Assembly (NCBI GenBank): GCA_963708805.1
Contig: CAVPUA010000003.1
Coordinates: 124,001-188,000, forward strand
DNA from: CAVPUA01 sp963708805
GTDB taxonomy: Bacteria; Actinomycetota; Actinomycetes; Mycobacteriales; Jatrophihabitantaceae
DNA: 64,000 bases
Reading direction: 5' to 3'
The notes under the pieces are model-generated. The model saw only the letters and a list, made by a program, of their open reading frames with translations, searched no databases and was not told the DNA's origin. Shown here piece by piece: positions 12,314 through 21,945 of this stretch (positions are counted from its first letter, which is position 1; each line of letters starts with the position of its first letter). The position numbers and the translations under genes were made by a program.

Positions 12314-12784
12314 TCAGGCGACGCCGCGGAGTACGCACAGCACGTTGCTCGGCGCCGCGAACTTGGCCGCTGCCGTCCAGTTCTCGGTCTTGCCGGCGGC
12401 TACTTTCACCGAGGCCGTCGCGTAGTCCAGCACGGTGGCGCCGGTCGAGGTGAAGAAGATCGTGATGTCATAGGTCACCGCCGACGTTCCCGGGTTCTTA
12501 GCCGTTCCCGACGCACCCCACCCACCGTCGACGGCGGCACAGCTCGTGATCGCGACCTGGGTGCGCGGACCGTTGGCAGTCGTGTTGTTGCTGATAGTCC
12601 CCGTCGGTAGCGGGTACTGCGTGATCGTCGCCGAGCCCGCCGTGGCCGGAGCAGTCACCGACGCGGTCGATTTCGGCGCACTGGAGGACTTCGTGTTGTT
12701 GCTCTGGCCGGACGAACAGCCCGCCGTGATCGCAATCACCGAGAGGCCGACAACCGCCACTGAGGTGGCCCTCGACACGCGCAT
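12314..12784 (-). CDS. Small secreted lipoprotein
   Basis: The start at 12784 is preceded by GAAGGA at 8-nt spacing; a longer frame from 12820 is less likely. The protein is 156 residues. It opens with MRVSRATSVAVVGLSV and a lipobox ending ITAGC, followed by a Ser/Thr/Ala-rich linker and a compact domain of about 100 residues with two cysteines (TSCAAVDGGWGA and NVLCVLRG). The pattern GTAKNPGTSAVTYDITIFF, where a strand follows a Gly/Asn turn, resembles FxLYD/DUF4352-type immunoglobulin-like lipoproteins. It is predicted to be anchored on the outer face of the membrane by Cys acylation. No partner gene is evident. Function unknown. Confidence 0.8.
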   Translation of the reverse strand: MRVSRATSVAVVGLSVIAITAGCSSGQSNNTKSSSAPKSTASVTAPATAGSATITQYPLPTGTISNNTTANGPRTQVAITSCAAVDGGWGASGTAKNPGTSAVTYDITIFFTSTGATVLDYATASVKVAAGKTENWTAAAKFAAPSNVLCVLRGVA

Positions 12785-12843
12785 CAATGGATCCTTCAGG
12801 TCATTCTCGATCGTTCTCACCGGGGGTCAGGGAGATCGTCATG

Positions 12844-13716
12844 TCAGGTTAGACGAGGCACCAGCTCGTCGTGGACCGGACGCGCCAAGCGGACAGTAGC
12901 CAGCACAATCACAACCAGGCACACAGAGTAGCCAACGTCTGCCGCTGGTGTGATCCGTACATGCTCACCGAGCAGGGCCGCCCCGAGCAGCACCGCCACG
13001 AGCGGATCGAGCACGAGCATGGCCGGGAAACTCGCCGCCAGGTTGCCGGCTCGGAACGCGACCTGCGACAACGCGAAACCGCTCAAGCCGATCACGGTCG
13101 CCGCAACCACCGGGATCACCGTGTCGGCCCGCTCGAACGCCGACCACGAATAACGGTCGAAAGAGGTGGCGACGCTGTTCACGAACACGGCCTCGACGCC
13201 GAACCACAGTCCGCTGACCGCGCTCAGGACGACCGCCTTGGCCGCGTTGGGCAACCGCCCAGCGGCAGCGGCAACGGCGAGACCACCGGCGAGGGCGATC
13301 ACGGCCAGCCCGATCGACGTCGACTCGGCCAGAGCCGACGAGGCGCCCGGGTTGCCGGCAATCGCGAAGAAGCCACCCAGACCGAGGGCGAGGGCGACGG
13401 TGGCCAGGTAGTCGCCGCGGCTCGGGCCGGCACCGCCGAAGACGGCCCGGATCGGCAACGCCACCGGAAGGCAGAGGATGAACAGCGGCTGGATGAGCAC
13501 CACCGGCCCGGTGGCCAGCGCGGCGAGCTGCAGGACCAGGCCGAAGCTGTCACCCGCGATCGATGCCCACCACCGGCCGTCGCGCAGCAACTCCCGAAGA
13601 GTCGGCGCCGCCGCGCCGTCCGCGGCCTGCCCTACCGCCTCGTGCTGAACTGCCGCAGCCACCCCGTACGCCACGGCGGACGCGAGCCCGAGCGGGATCG
13701 CGTAGGCAAGATTCAC
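12844..13716 (-). CDS. EamA/DMT-superfamily-like multispanning membrane protein
   Basis: 290 residues with about nine or ten hydrophobic segments from residue 5 onwards (AYAIPLGLASAVAYGVAAAV, then LVLQLAALATGPVVLIQPLF and so on). Duplicated halves and a Gly/Ala-rich helix pattern are as in DMT/EamA-like transporters, and the actinobacterial group that keeps a QPLF motif in helix 3 is a good match. The last helix is followed by a short charged tail (RPVHDELVPRLT). Substrate unknown. It stands alone between the lipoprotein gene, about 60 nt downstream on the same strand, and mqnC. Family assignment is fairly safe; a transport role is inferred. Confidence 0.75.
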   Translation of the reverse strand: MNLAYAIPLGLASAVAYGVAAAVQHEAVGQAADGAAAPTLRELLRDGRWWASIAGDSFGLVLQLAALATGPVVLIQPLFILCLPVALPIRAVFGGAGPSRGDYLATVALALGLGGFFAIAGNPGASSALAESTSIGLAVIALAGGLAVAAAAGRLPNAAKAVVLSAVSGLWFGVEAVFVNSVATSFDRYSWSAFERADTVIPVVAATVIGLSGFALSQVAFRAGNLAASFPAMLVLDPLVAVLLGAALLGEHVRITPAADVGYSVCLVVIVLATVRLARPVHDELVPRLT

Positions 13717-13744
13717 GAGGGCAGCGTAGATCGCCCTCGACGGG

Positions 13745-14903
13745 TCAGGAGGCAGGCACCAGCGTCAGCGCGGTCGAGGAGAAGTGCGAGTGGACGCGGG
13801 CGTCGACCGGGTCGTCAGCCGGGTCGGCGTGCACGACCAGGTGGTTGTAGAGCGTGTCGCGCTGCGCCGGGATGCGCCCGGCCCCCCGAATGAGCTCGAT
13901 CAACTCGGTGCGGTTCGACCGGTGCCGGGCACCCGCCGACGAGACGACGTTCTCTTCGAGCATCACCGATCCGAGGTCGTCGGCCCCGAAGTGCAGCGTC
14001 AGCTGGCCGATGTCCTTGCCGGTGGTCAGCCACGAGCCCTGCAGGTGGTTGACGTTGTCGAAGAACAGCCGGGCAACGGCGATCATGCGCAGGTACTCGA
14101 GCGACGTCGCCTGCGTCCGTCCCTTGAGGTGGTTGTTCTCGGCTTGGTACGTCCACGGGATGAACGAGCGGAACCCGCCCGTGCGGTCCTGGACGTCGCG
14201 GATCATCCGCAGGTGCTCGATGCGCTCGGCGTTGGTCTCGCCGGTGCCCATCATGAAGGTGGCCGTCGATTCCAGGCCCAGCCCGTGGGCGGTCTCCATG
14301 ACATCGAGCCAGACTTCGCCGGGCTCTTTCAAGGGCGCGATCGCGGTGCGCGGCCGGGCCACCAGGATCTCAGCACCCGCACCGGCGAACGAGTCGAGGC
14401 CTGCTGCCTTGAGCCGCGCCGATCACCTCGGCGAAGTCGAGCTTGGACGTACGGCTGATGTGCACCACCTCGGACGCGCCCAGCGAGTGCAACGTCAGCA
14501 TCGGGTAGTCGCGCTTGATGGCCGAGAAGGTCGCTTCGTACCACTCCATGCCCAGCTCGGGCGAGTGGCCGCCCTGCAGCATGATCTGGGTCGCGCCGAG
14601 ATCGACCGCCTCACCGCAGCGGCGCAGGATCTCCTCGAGCGGATGCGTCCAGCCCTCGGCATGGTTCGGCGCGCGGTAGAAGGCGCAGAACTTGCAGGCC
14701 GTCACGCACACGTTGGTGTAGTTGATGTTGCGGTCGATGATGTACGTCGCGATGTTGTCGGGATAGCGACGGCGTCGAACGGTGTCGGCCGCTTCCCCGA
14801 GGGCGTGCAGCGGCGCGTCGGTGTACAGGTACAGCGCCTCGTCGGGCGAGATCCGGCCACCGTCGGCGGCATGCTGAAGCAGGTCAGAGCTGGCCTTCGT
14901 CAT
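13745..14903 (-). CDS. mqnC: Cyclic dehypoxanthinyl futalosine synthase, one frameshift
   Basis: Radical SAM enzyme of the futalosine menaquinone pathway; it cyclises dehypoxanthine futalosine. The N-terminal part (ATG 14903, MTKASSDLLQHAADGG) carries the cluster motif CVTACKFCAFYR and the MqnC signature IMLQGGHSPELG. The C-terminal part carries FMMGTGETNAERIEHL and LHFGADDLGSVMLEENVV. The two halves are in different frames; joining them needs removal of one base near 14410, where VIGAAQG should read VIARLKAAGL. Joined length is about 385 residues, as expected. mqnA lies 1.2 kb upstream on the same strand, separated by a divergent reductase gene. The frameshift is most likely a sequence error. 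Confidence 0.9.
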
Positions 14904-14937
14904 GCGCTTCAGACTACGGGGCGAATAGTGTCCAGGC

Positions 14938-15945
14938 GTGACGACTACAACGCGTGAGATCCACCTGGCCGCCCGTCCGCACGGCGAGCCCACACCGAGC
15001 GACTTCCGGCTGGTCGAGACCGAGCTCCCGGACCCGGTCGAGGGGCAGCTGGTGGTGCGCAACCTGGCGTTGTCGGTCGACCCGTACATGCGGGGCCGGA
15101 TGAACGACGTCCCGTCCTACGTGCCGCCCTTCAAGCTGGACGAGGCGATGGAGGGCGGCGCCGTCGGTGAGGTGGTCGCATCCGAGGTCCACTCCCTTCC
15201 CGTCGGGACGCTCGTCACCCACAACAAGGGCTGGCGTGAACATGCGTTGCTGCATCGCAAGGAGGTCCGTGCGGTGCCGGGTGACGGGGTGCCGCCGTCC
15301 TACTTCCTGGGCGTGCTGGGCATGCCGGCGCTGACCGCCTGGGCCGGCCTGTTCAACGTCGCCGACTTCAAGGAGGGCGACGCCGTGTTCGTGTCGGGAG
15401 CGGCCGGCGCGGTGGGCGGGTTCGTCGGTCAGTTCGCCCGGCTGCGGGGCGCGTCCCGCGTCGTCGGCAGTGCGGGATCGCCGGCCAAGATCAAGTATCT
15501 GACCGACGAACTGGGCTACGACGCGGCGTTCGACTATCACGACGGTCCCGTTCGGGAGTCGCTGAACGCCGCGGCACCGGCCGGCATCGACGTCTACTTC
15601 GACAACGTCGGCGGAGACCACCTCGAGGCGGCGCTCGAATCACTGAAGCTGCACGGGCGGGTCGCGCTCTGCGGGGCGATCTCGGTCTACAACGCGACGT
15701 CACGCCCGCAGCTGCCGGGCAACCTGGCGCTGGCGATCGGCAAGCGGCTGACGCTGCGTGGATTCATCGTGGTCGACCACTACAACGAGTTCGACGCGTT
15801 CCTGCGCGAAGTCGAAGGCTGGCTGCGTTCGGGTCAGCTCGTCGTGCGCGAAACGATCGTCGAGGGGCTGGAGAACACTCCCGACGCGTTCCTGGGCGTG
15901 CTGCGGGGCGACAACGTCGGAAAGATGATCGTCAGTCTCGGCTAG
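14938..15945 (+). CDS. NADP-dependent MDR-family reductase, CurA / alkenal-reductase-like
   Basis: 335 residues from a GTG start. The N-terminus (DFRLVETELPDPVEGQL, then LSVDPYMRGRM) and the Rossmann motif GAAGAVGGFVGQFARL are characteristic of the zinc-independent medium-chain reductases that reduce enones and alkenals with NADPH (CurA, prostaglandin/leukotriene reductase group). FDNVGGDHLEAAL and GFIVVDHY are also family motifs. It is cytosolic. The gene is divergent from mqnC with only 34 bp between starts, so the two share a compact promoter region, but a role in menaquinone synthesis is not implied. The gene is intact. Confidence 0.85.
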   Translation: MTTTTREIHLAARPHGEPTPSDFRLVETELPDPVEGQLVVRNLALSVDPYMRGRMNDVPSYVPPFKLDEAMEGGAVGEVVASEVHSLPVGTLVTHNKGWREHALLHRKEVRAVPGDGVPPSYFLGVLGMPALTAWAGLFNVADFKEGDAVFVSGAAGAVGGFVGQFARLRGASRVVGSAGSPAKIKYLTDELGYDAAFDYHDGPVRESLNAAAPAGIDVYFDNVGGDHLEAALESLKLHGRVALCGAISVYNATSRPQLPGNLALAIGKRLTLRGFIVVDHYNEFDAFLREVEGWLRSGQLVVRETIVEGLENTPDAFLGVLRGDNVGKMIVSLG

Positions 15946-15964
15946 CAGCGGCTCAGCCCCGGGC

Positions 15965-16034
15965 GCTTTGTGCCTCGAATGTGGCCGATCGGCGCCGCGG
16001 GAGCGCAACGGTCGCCACATTCGAGGCACAAAGC
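15965..16034. terminator. 21-bp perfect palindromic stem between convergent genes
   Basis: Arms 15965-15985 and 16014-16034 are perfectly complementary over 21 bp (starting GCTTTGTGCC) around a 28-nt loop that is itself GC-rich. It sits exactly between the stop of the CurA-like gene (15945) and the stop of mqnA (16057), so it can serve as a bidirectional terminator. There is no U-tract. The length and perfection are unusual. Confidence 0.6.
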
Positions 16035-16056
16035 CCGCCTTGGGGACAGCCGGCGT

Positions 16057-16896
16057 TCAGATGGCCGCGAAGGTCGGCGTCACCGGACCGGGCAGGGCGC
16101 CCATCTGCGTCGCGCGGCGGGCGAACTCAGTCAGTCCCGCCACCTGTCGCTGGCCCAGCGAGAAATCGAGCGTCCGGAAGTAGGTGGCCAGCGTCTTGGC
16201 GTCGAACACCTCCCAACGCGCGGCCTGCGCGGCGACTTCCTCGACATGCGCGAGCGCGTCGTCGCGACTGCGGACGAACGCGTCGTGGACGTCCTTCACC
16301 AGACCCGGATTGGCCTCGGCGTAGTCGCGCCGCGCGGCCCACACCGCGAACACCATCGGCAGGCCGGTCCACTCGCGCCACACGGCGCCCAGGTCGTACA
16401 CGTCCAGGCCGAGACGAGGTGCGTCGAACGTCGCTCGCAGCGCGGTGTCACCGATCAGCACGGCCGCGTCCGCCTCGAGCATCATCGACGTCAGGTCGGG
16501 CGGGCAGACGAAGTAGTCGGGGTGCACGCCCCATTCGGCCTCGAGCCACATGCGCGCCAGCAGCACGGACGTACGCGAGGTCGAGCCCAGTGCCACTCGG
16601 CGGCCGTCGAGCGACGCGAGCGGCGCCTGGGCGACCATGTTCACCGACAGCACCGGGCCGTCCGAACCGACGGCGATGTCGGGCAGCAGCACCAGGTCGT
16701 CGGCGTTGCGCAGGTACTCGACGAGCGAGATCGGGCCGATGTCGAGTTCGTCGGCCACGAGCATGTCGTTGAGCCGGTCCGGGGTGTCCTTGGTCAGCTC
16801 GACGTCGAGCAGAGCGCCGGACCGGACGAGCCCCCAGTAGATCGGCAGGCAGTTCAGGAACTGGATGTGCCCGACGCGGGGCCGCGCGCTGTTCAC
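16057..16896 (-). CDS. mqnA: Chorismate dehydratase of the futalosine pathway
   Basis: Converts chorismate to 3-(1-carboxyvinyl)oxybenzoate, the first committed step of futalosine-route menaquinone synthesis. The core begins VNSARPRVGHIQFLNCLPIYWGL and continues with DIGPISLVEYL, the SDGPVLSVNM region, LGSTSRTSV and GDTALRA, all typical of MqnA (periplasmic-binding-protein-like fold). I chose GTG 16896 because it gives 279 residues, the normal family length, and because it overlaps the stop of a small upstream ORF (TGGTGA). A longer frame back to 17130 would add a proline-rich extension that is better explained as a separate frameshifted gene. Confidence 0.9.
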   Translation of the reverse strand: MNSARPRVGHIQFLNCLPIYWGLVRSGALLDVELTKDTPDRLNDMLVADELDIGPISLVEYLRNADDLVLLPDIAVGSDGPVLSVNMVAQAPLASLDGRRVALGSTSRTSVLLARMWLEAEWGVHPDYFVCPPDLTSMMLEADAAVLIGDTALRATFDAPRLGLDVYDLGAVWREWTGLPMVFAVWAARRDYAEANPGLVKDVHDAFVRSRDDALAHVEEVAAQAARWEVFDAKTLATYFRTLDFSLGQRQVAGLTEFARRATQMGALPGPVTPTFAAI

Positions 16897-17130
16897 CAAT
16901 CCGTGGCCGGCTCGCTGCCGGGCGCGCTGAGGAAGACCGCGTCCGGAGCGGGCAACGGGGCGGGGCCGCCAGGACCAGGTCCGGGCGTCGGCACCGGCGA
17001 CGGGTGACCCGGGTCGGGGGCCGGGCCGGGCTCCGGGCGCCGGTGGCGTCGGCTCGTGTGGCCCGGGGTTCGGAATCGGCTCAGGCGTCGTGGGCGGGAA
17101 GGGCTCGGGCACTGGCGACGGAATCGTCAT
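16893..17130 (-). CDS. Small proline-rich protein coupled to mqnA, probable frameshift
   Basis: From ATG 17130 the frame reads MTIPSPVPEPFPPTTPEPIP and remains Pro-rich. Near 17020-17040, within a run of C/G, the Pro-rich pattern passes to another frame (HPSPVPTPGPGPGGPAP, then LPAPDAVFLSAPGSEPATDW) and ends in a TGA at 16895-16893 that overlaps the mqnA GTG. Restoring one base joins the parts into a polypeptide of about 78 residues, nearly a third proline. There is no signal peptide or recognisable domain. It may be a translational leader for mqnA or a disordered protein. No ATG-proximal SD is convincing (AAAGGC only). Confidence 0.45.
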
Positions 17131-17179
17131 GCCTTTGAACGTACGCCTAGCGTTAACACCGGTCGCCTAGGTTGGGTGA

Positions 17180-17950
17180 ATGCCCAATGATTTCGAGCTG
17201 GCCTCGTCCCTCGTGCGCGACGCCGGCGAGCTCGCCGACAAGATGCGACGACGGGGGCTGTCGGTCGACTACAAGACGTCGGTCTCGGACGTCGTCACCG
17301 AGGCCGACCGGGCCGCCGAGGAGCTGGTCGTCGTCGCGGCTGCTCACCGAACGCCCCGATGACGGGCTGATCGGCGAAGAGGGAGCCGGACGTCGCGGGC
17401 GAACGAACCTGGTACATCGACCCCGTCGACGGCACGTACAACTTCGCGTCCGGCCTGCCGACGTGGTGCTCGGCGGTGGCCCTGGTCGATGGCACCGAAC
17501 AGATCACCGGCGCCGTGTTCGAGCCGTCCTCGGGCGAGCTGTGGCTCGGTGGCCGGGACTGGAAGACGACCTGCAACGGCGACTACGTCGCGCCGATGGG
17601 CGATGCCGCGCTGGCCGACGTCTCGGTGGCCAGTTACCTGCACCCGACCACGCTGCCCGACGAGAGCGTCCGCATGCCGCTGCTGCACGCGATCGAGCCG
17701 GCCGCCACGGTGCGGATGCTGGGCTCCGGCTCGGTCGAGCTGGCCGCGGTGGCCGCCGGACGATTGGGCGCCTGGCATCCAGTACGACTGCGAGTGGTGG
17801 GACTGGTACCCGGGCTCGACACTCGTCCTGGCCGCGGGCGGCACGATCCGCGTCGTCGAGCTGCACGGCCACCGCTGGCACCTGGCCGGGCCGGAGCGGG
17901 TGGTCGACGAGCTGCATCAGCGCCTGATCTTGTCCGACTCCGGGTCGTAG
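17180..17950 (+). CDS. Inositol-monophosphatase-family phosphatase, several frameshifts
   Basis: The start MPNDFELASSLVRDAGELADKM and the segments DVVTEADRAAEELV, GLIGEEG, YIDPVDGTYNF and TMRMLGSGSVELAAVAAGRL-like sequence identify the IMPase/HisN superfamily, Mg-dependent phosphatases of inositol-1-phosphate, histidinol phosphate or related substrates. Reading through requires indel corrections near 17340 (LVVVAAAH to LVVVARLLTER), 17390 (GRRGRT to AGERTW) and 17775, where GCCTGGCATCC should read GCCTGGATCC to give AWIQYDCEWWDWYPG. Corrected length is about 257 residues, normal for the family. The 3' end overlaps the 3' end of the convergent flavoenzyme gene. Substrate not determinable. Confidence 0.8.
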
Positions 17951-20369
17951 AGCGGATCGCAGCGACAGTCGCGCCGGCGTGATCCGACCGCCGATGTTGA
18001 TCTCGTAGCGTCCGGACCTCACGTAGGCGGCATCGATCGGGGCGCCGTCGCGGCGACCACACGTAGGCCAGCCCGACGCAGGCGCCGACCGTCGCCGCCG
18101 TACGCAGCCGAGGTCACCTGACCGACCGCCGCCCCGTCGCGCAGCACGAGTTCGCCGCCCCACATCATCAGCGACGGGTCCTCGATCGCGAACGACGCGA
18201 GCTTGCGCCGCGGCCCGTCGCTCTTGATCTTCTCGACCGCCTCGCGGCCGATGAACGCGATGTCCGACTTGAGCTTGCAGGTGAAGAGCAGGCCGGCCTC
18301 GACCGGCGTCACGTCCGGCGTGAGGTCCGACCCCCACGCGCGGTAACCCTTCTCGAGGCGCAGCGAGTTGATGGCGCTGTAGCCGGCGTTGCGTCGCGCC
18401 GGCGTTGATCAACTGTTCGTACACGCCGACGGCGAACTCGGCCGGAACGTAGAGCTCCCACCCCAGCTCGCCGACGTAGGTGATGCGCGTGGCCCGGACG
18501 GTCGCGTATCCCAGGTCGATCTCGCGGCTGGTCGCGAACGGAAAGGCCGCGTCGCTCAGATCGGCGCCGGCTGAGCGACTGCAGCAGTTCGCGCGAGCGC
18601 GGTCCCATCACGCCGTAGACCGCGTACTGCCCGCTGACGTCGACCACGCCGACGTGCTTGCCGGACGGGACGTGCCGGGTGATCCAGTCGCGATCGCGGT
18701 ACGGCGACCCGGCGCTGGTGACGAGCAGGAACTCATCCGGCGCGAGCCGGGTGATCGTGACGTCGGCCTCGTAGCCACCGCGCGCGTTCAGCAGGCCGGT
18801 GTAGACGGCCCGCCCGATCTCGACGCGCGACGTCGGCGGTGCACAGGTACTGCAGCACGTCCTCGGCATCGCGGCCGGTGATCAACAGCTTGCCGAAGGA
18901 GGTCTGGTCGAACACGGCGACATCCGTCACGCGCGGCGACCTGTTCGGCGTCGCACCAGGTCTGCCACCGCGGGCGGCCCCAGGTGTAGTCGAGGGACTG
19001 ACCCGGCGCGGGCGCGAACACGTTCGCCCGCTCCCAGCCCATCTTCGAGCCGAAGACCGCGCCCGCCGCGACCAGCCGGTCGTACACGGGCGAGCGCCGG
19101 AACGGACGGGCCGATTCGAGTTCGCGGTTGGGCCACGGCACCGCGTAGTGCAGGCCGAGGACCTCGCCGACGCGGTCGTGCAGCCACTGGTTGTTGCCGT
19201 TGAAGGGCGCGAACCGGCGGATGTCGACCGCGGCCAGATCGCTCTGCGGCTCGCCGGCGCACGATCCACTCGGCGAGGGCCCGCCCGGCGCCGCCCGCGG
19301 TTGCGATGCCGACCGAGTTGAAACCCGCGCCGACGAAGAAGTTGCGCACCTCGGGCGCCTCGCCGAGCAGGAACTGGTTGTCGGGCGTGAAGCTCTCGGG
19401 GCCGTTGTAGAACTTCTTGATCCCGGTGCGCTCCAACACCGGCAGCCGATGCAGGGCGCTGTCCATGAGCACGCTGAAGTGCTCCCAGTCCTCGTCGAGC
19501 AGCTGGAACTCGAACGGATAGGGGATCTGGTCGGGGGCGACCCACGGCTTGGCGACCGGTTCGAAGCCGCCGACGACCAGACCGCCGACCTCTTCCTTGA
19601 AGTAGGTGTAGCCGTCGGGATCGCGCAGGATCGGCAGGTCGCGGCGGACGCCGTCGATCTGCTCGGTGACGACGTAGAAGTGCTCGGCCGAGTGCAGCGG
19701 AACCGTCACGCCGGCCAGAGCGCCGACCGCCTTGGCCCACTGGCCGGCGCAGTTGACGACGATCTCGGCCTCGACCGGGCCGCGGTCGGTCTCGACGGCG
19801 CGCACCGTCGCGCGCGTCGAGCCGGACGCCCGTCACGCGCGTCTGCTCGATGATCTTGACGCCCTTCAGCCGGGCGCCCCGCGCGAGTGACTGGGTCAGG
19901 TCGGTCGGGATTGGCCGTGCCGTCGCCGGGCAGCCAGATCGCCCCGACCAGGTCGTCGGTGCGCAGGATCGGGTACCTCTCGCGCGCCTGGTCCGGCGTG
20001 ATGATCTCGCATTCGAGGTCGTACGCCTCGGCCGTGGCGGCGGTCCGCAGCAGCTGGGTCATGCGGTCGTCGGTGCGGGCGACCGTGACTCCGCCGCACC
20101 GCTTGTAGCCTGTCGACAGGCCGGTCTCGGCCTCCAGTCGTCCGTACAGCTCGGTGGAGTACTGGACGAGCCGGGTGCCGCTCTCGGTGGCGCGCAACTG
20201 GCCCGACCAGCCCGGCGGCATGCCAGGTCGTGCCGCCGGACAGATGTCCCTGCTCGACGAGCACCACGTCCGTCTCGCCCAGCTGGGCCAGGTGATAGGC
20301 GACGCTCGTGCCGATCACCCCGCCACCGATGATCACGATCCGGGCCCGCGCGGGCAGCGGTTGATCCAC
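17917..20369 (-). CDS. FAD-dependent oxidoreductase with aminomethyltransferase domain (dimethylglycine/sarcosine dehydrogenase-like), many frameshifts
   Basis: From GTG 20369 the protein begins VDQPLPARARIVIIGGGVIG, a dinucleotide-binding motif, then HLSGGTTWHAAGL, typical of DMGDH-like DAO-fold flavoproteins. The C-terminal half has GcvT-like sequence (FGKLLITGRDAEDVLQYL, YRDRDWITRHVP, GELGWELYVP, LGYATV, INIGGRI). Such enzymes oxidise N-methyl groups and pass one-carbon units to tetrahydrofolate. About eleven frame changes are needed, near 20215, 19910, 19820, 19250, 18950, 18830, 18580, 18395, 18090, 18050 and 17965. Nearly all are single inserted bases; with them removed the gene encodes about 810 residues, normal for the family. 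The density of errors points to poor local sequence rather than gene decay. Confidence 0.8.
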
Positions 20370-20372
20370 CGC

Positions 20373-21276
20373 TCAGTCCTCTCTCTGCACGTCGTCGAGC
20401 AGCCGTTCGAACCCGGGGTCGGCGAACTCGGCCTCGAGCGGCGTCGTACTTCGCCAGCCCCCACGTCCAGAAGTCGAAGTCGATCTTGCTGGTCGCGGCC
20501 TGGATCGACGGCCCACAACGTCCAGCCGTAGTTGGACATCAGACCCTGCAGCCGGGCCCGCGCGATCTTGTTCCGCAGCGGCCGTCCGTAATAGGCGGTG
20601 ACCAACTCGGCCAGCTCGTCCGCGGTCGAGGTGGCATTCACTGGCCGGTGTTGCCGAGCTCGAAGCAGGCGTCGTTGTTGCCGGCGTACTCGTAGTCGAT
20701 GATCCAGATCCGGTCGCCGCCGTCGATGAAGTTCGCGGCGAGCAGGTCGTTGTTGCACGGCACGGTCGGACGGCGCGGACGGCCAGCGCGCGTTGGATGC
20801 GGTCAACATCGACTTGATGATCAAGGTAGTTCGCCGGCAGCCGGAAGCCCCGCTCGGTCACGGTGCTCAGGTAGCCCGGTGGATCGCCATCATGTCGAAG
20901 TCGGTGACGAAGCGCTCGGCCGGCGTGCAACTGGCGGACGGCGTCGGCAACACGGCCGAGGTTGGCCTTGAGGTGTCGTCGGTCGAACGTCTCGCCCTCG
21001 ACGAAGCCGACGACCAGCACGCCGTCCTCGGGGCGGAAGTCGATCACCGGAGCGCCGACACCCGCCGTCGCCGCGCGACGAGAGTTCTCGAACTCGGCCG
21101 GCGCGGTCGATCGCGAACAGGTCGTCGTCCTTGTTCGACACCCGTACGACGAACGCGCCCTGGTCGTTGACGACCTTGTAGTTGCGATTGGTCAGGCCGC
21201 CGCTGAGCTCGCTGACCTGCCGCGGGGCACGCAGACGGGCGACCCGGTCGAGCAGAGCGTCGAGGTCGCCGTCCAC
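20373..21276 (-). CDS. Choline/ethanolamine-kinase-like phosphotransferase, frameshifted
   Basis: GTG 21276 gives VDGDLDALLDRVARLRAPRQ, then LSGGLTNRNYKV (P-loop-like nucleotide region), FVVRVSNKDDDLFAIDR, VIDFRPEDGVLVVGFVEGET and, in a shifted frame, the catalytic VPCNNDLLAANF and IIDYEYAGNNDACFELGN typical of choline kinases (degenerate HGDxxxxN and DYE motifs). It ends ADPGFERLLDDVQRED. Frame corrections are needed near 21095, 20925, 20860, 20780, 20640, 20510 and 20440. Its stop is 4 nt from the start of the DMGDH-like gene, so the two form an operon consistent with handling choline-derived methylamines. Substrate is inferred from family only. Confidence 0.75.
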
Positions 21277-21286
21277 ACGGCGGACG

Positions 21287-21805
21287 TTACCGGCAGCGGC
21301 GGTTCTCGTGCTGGTGGTTCCAGTGACCGTGTGCCCCATTGGCCGCGGCGGCTGCCACCGAGCAGGATCGCCGAGGCCGGGATCAGAAGGAACCAGACGC
21401 CCGTGTGGAAGATGACCACGAGGGCGATCGCGATGAACGGTGACAACGCGATCAGCTTCGGTGCGAGGGCCGGCCGCCGATAGGCCGGGCTCATCGGCTG
21501 GCGCACAGGCGGCGCCGAGAGCGGCGAAGTCCGGCACCGCGTGCGGGCTGGGGAAGGTCGACGAAGAGCACGTCGAGTTCGTTGCGGGTTCGAGCCAGGC
21601 TGGCCTTGGCGTAGCGGTCGCCGTACTCGTCCGGATCCAGCCGGCCGGCCTCGAGATGGGCGTTCAGCGCCTTGTAGGCAGCCTCGCGTTCGATGGTGCC
21701 GATGCGGATGGGCGGCGGGGCGTCAGGCGTGCTCATGAGTACATGGTGCGCCCGAACCGCCCGACGCGCCCAGTGCGAAATGTCATCGGGGACGCGCCCG
21801 TTCAT
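21287..21805 (-). CDS. DUF1707 (SHOCT-like) membrane protein, frameshifted
   Basis: ATG 21805 overlaps the stop of the upstream small ORF as ATGA; an internal ATG at 21736 (MSTPDAPPP) is the alternative. The DUF1707 domain is IRIGTIEREAAYKALNAHLE then AGRLDPDEYGDRYAKAS and TRNELDVLFVDLP. After corrections near 21535 and 21505 the frame continues into LAPKLIALSPFIAIALVVIF and HTGVWFLLIPASAILLGG, two membrane helices. A further correction near 21345 gives a His/Asn-rich tail (ANGAHGHWNHQHENRRCR) ending at TAA 21289-21287, 10 nt before the kinase-like gene. DUF1707 proteins are common actinobacterial membrane-associated proteins of unknown role. Confidence 0.7.
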
Positions 21806-21945
21806 CTGGCCGCGCTGAGCTCGCTGTCGGCCGCGTTCGACCTGTCCTGAACTTGGTCAACCGGTTCGGGCTCGACCGTTGCCGGTTCTCTGGTGGCGAG
21901 TTCGACGAGAACGGCTCGCCACAGAGCGCGCGTCGGCTCCGTCAT
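21802..21945 (-). CDS. 47-residue small protein, unknown
   Basis: This short ORF runs from ATG 21945 (MTEPTRALWRAVLVELATRE) to TGA 21804-21802. It begins within the stop of the preceding small membrane ORF (ATGA) and ends within the start of the DUF1707 gene (ATGA), so it is coupled at both ends. The composition is acidic with a short amphipathic N-terminal helix. No family was recognised. The double overlap is the main evidence that it is translated. Confidence 0.5.
   Translation of the reverse strand: MTEPTRALWRAVLVELATREPATVEPEPVDQVQDRSNAADSELSAAR

Noticed and set aside
13745..14903. Programmed frameshifting in mqnC or UbiD genes
   Set aside because: No slippery heptamer with a downstream structure at the breaks, and family members elsewhere are read in one frame.
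15965..16034. Miniature transposable element between the CurA-like gene and mqnA
   Set aside because: The 21-bp arms are perfect but the element has no target-site duplication, and similar palindromes elsewhere in the window are unrelated in sequence. A terminator is simpler.
16057..17130. MqnA with a 78-residue proline-rich N-terminal domain
   Set aside because: MqnA proteins lack such a domain. A second frame continues the Pro-rich sequence and stops in the mqnA GTG, indicating a separate small ORF.
17917..20369. True pseudogene status for the DMGDH-like gene and other broken genes
   Set aside because: Motifs are fully conserved across every break, breaks are mostly single insertions, and even essential menaquinone genes are affected. 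Decay would also produce stop codons and substitutions.
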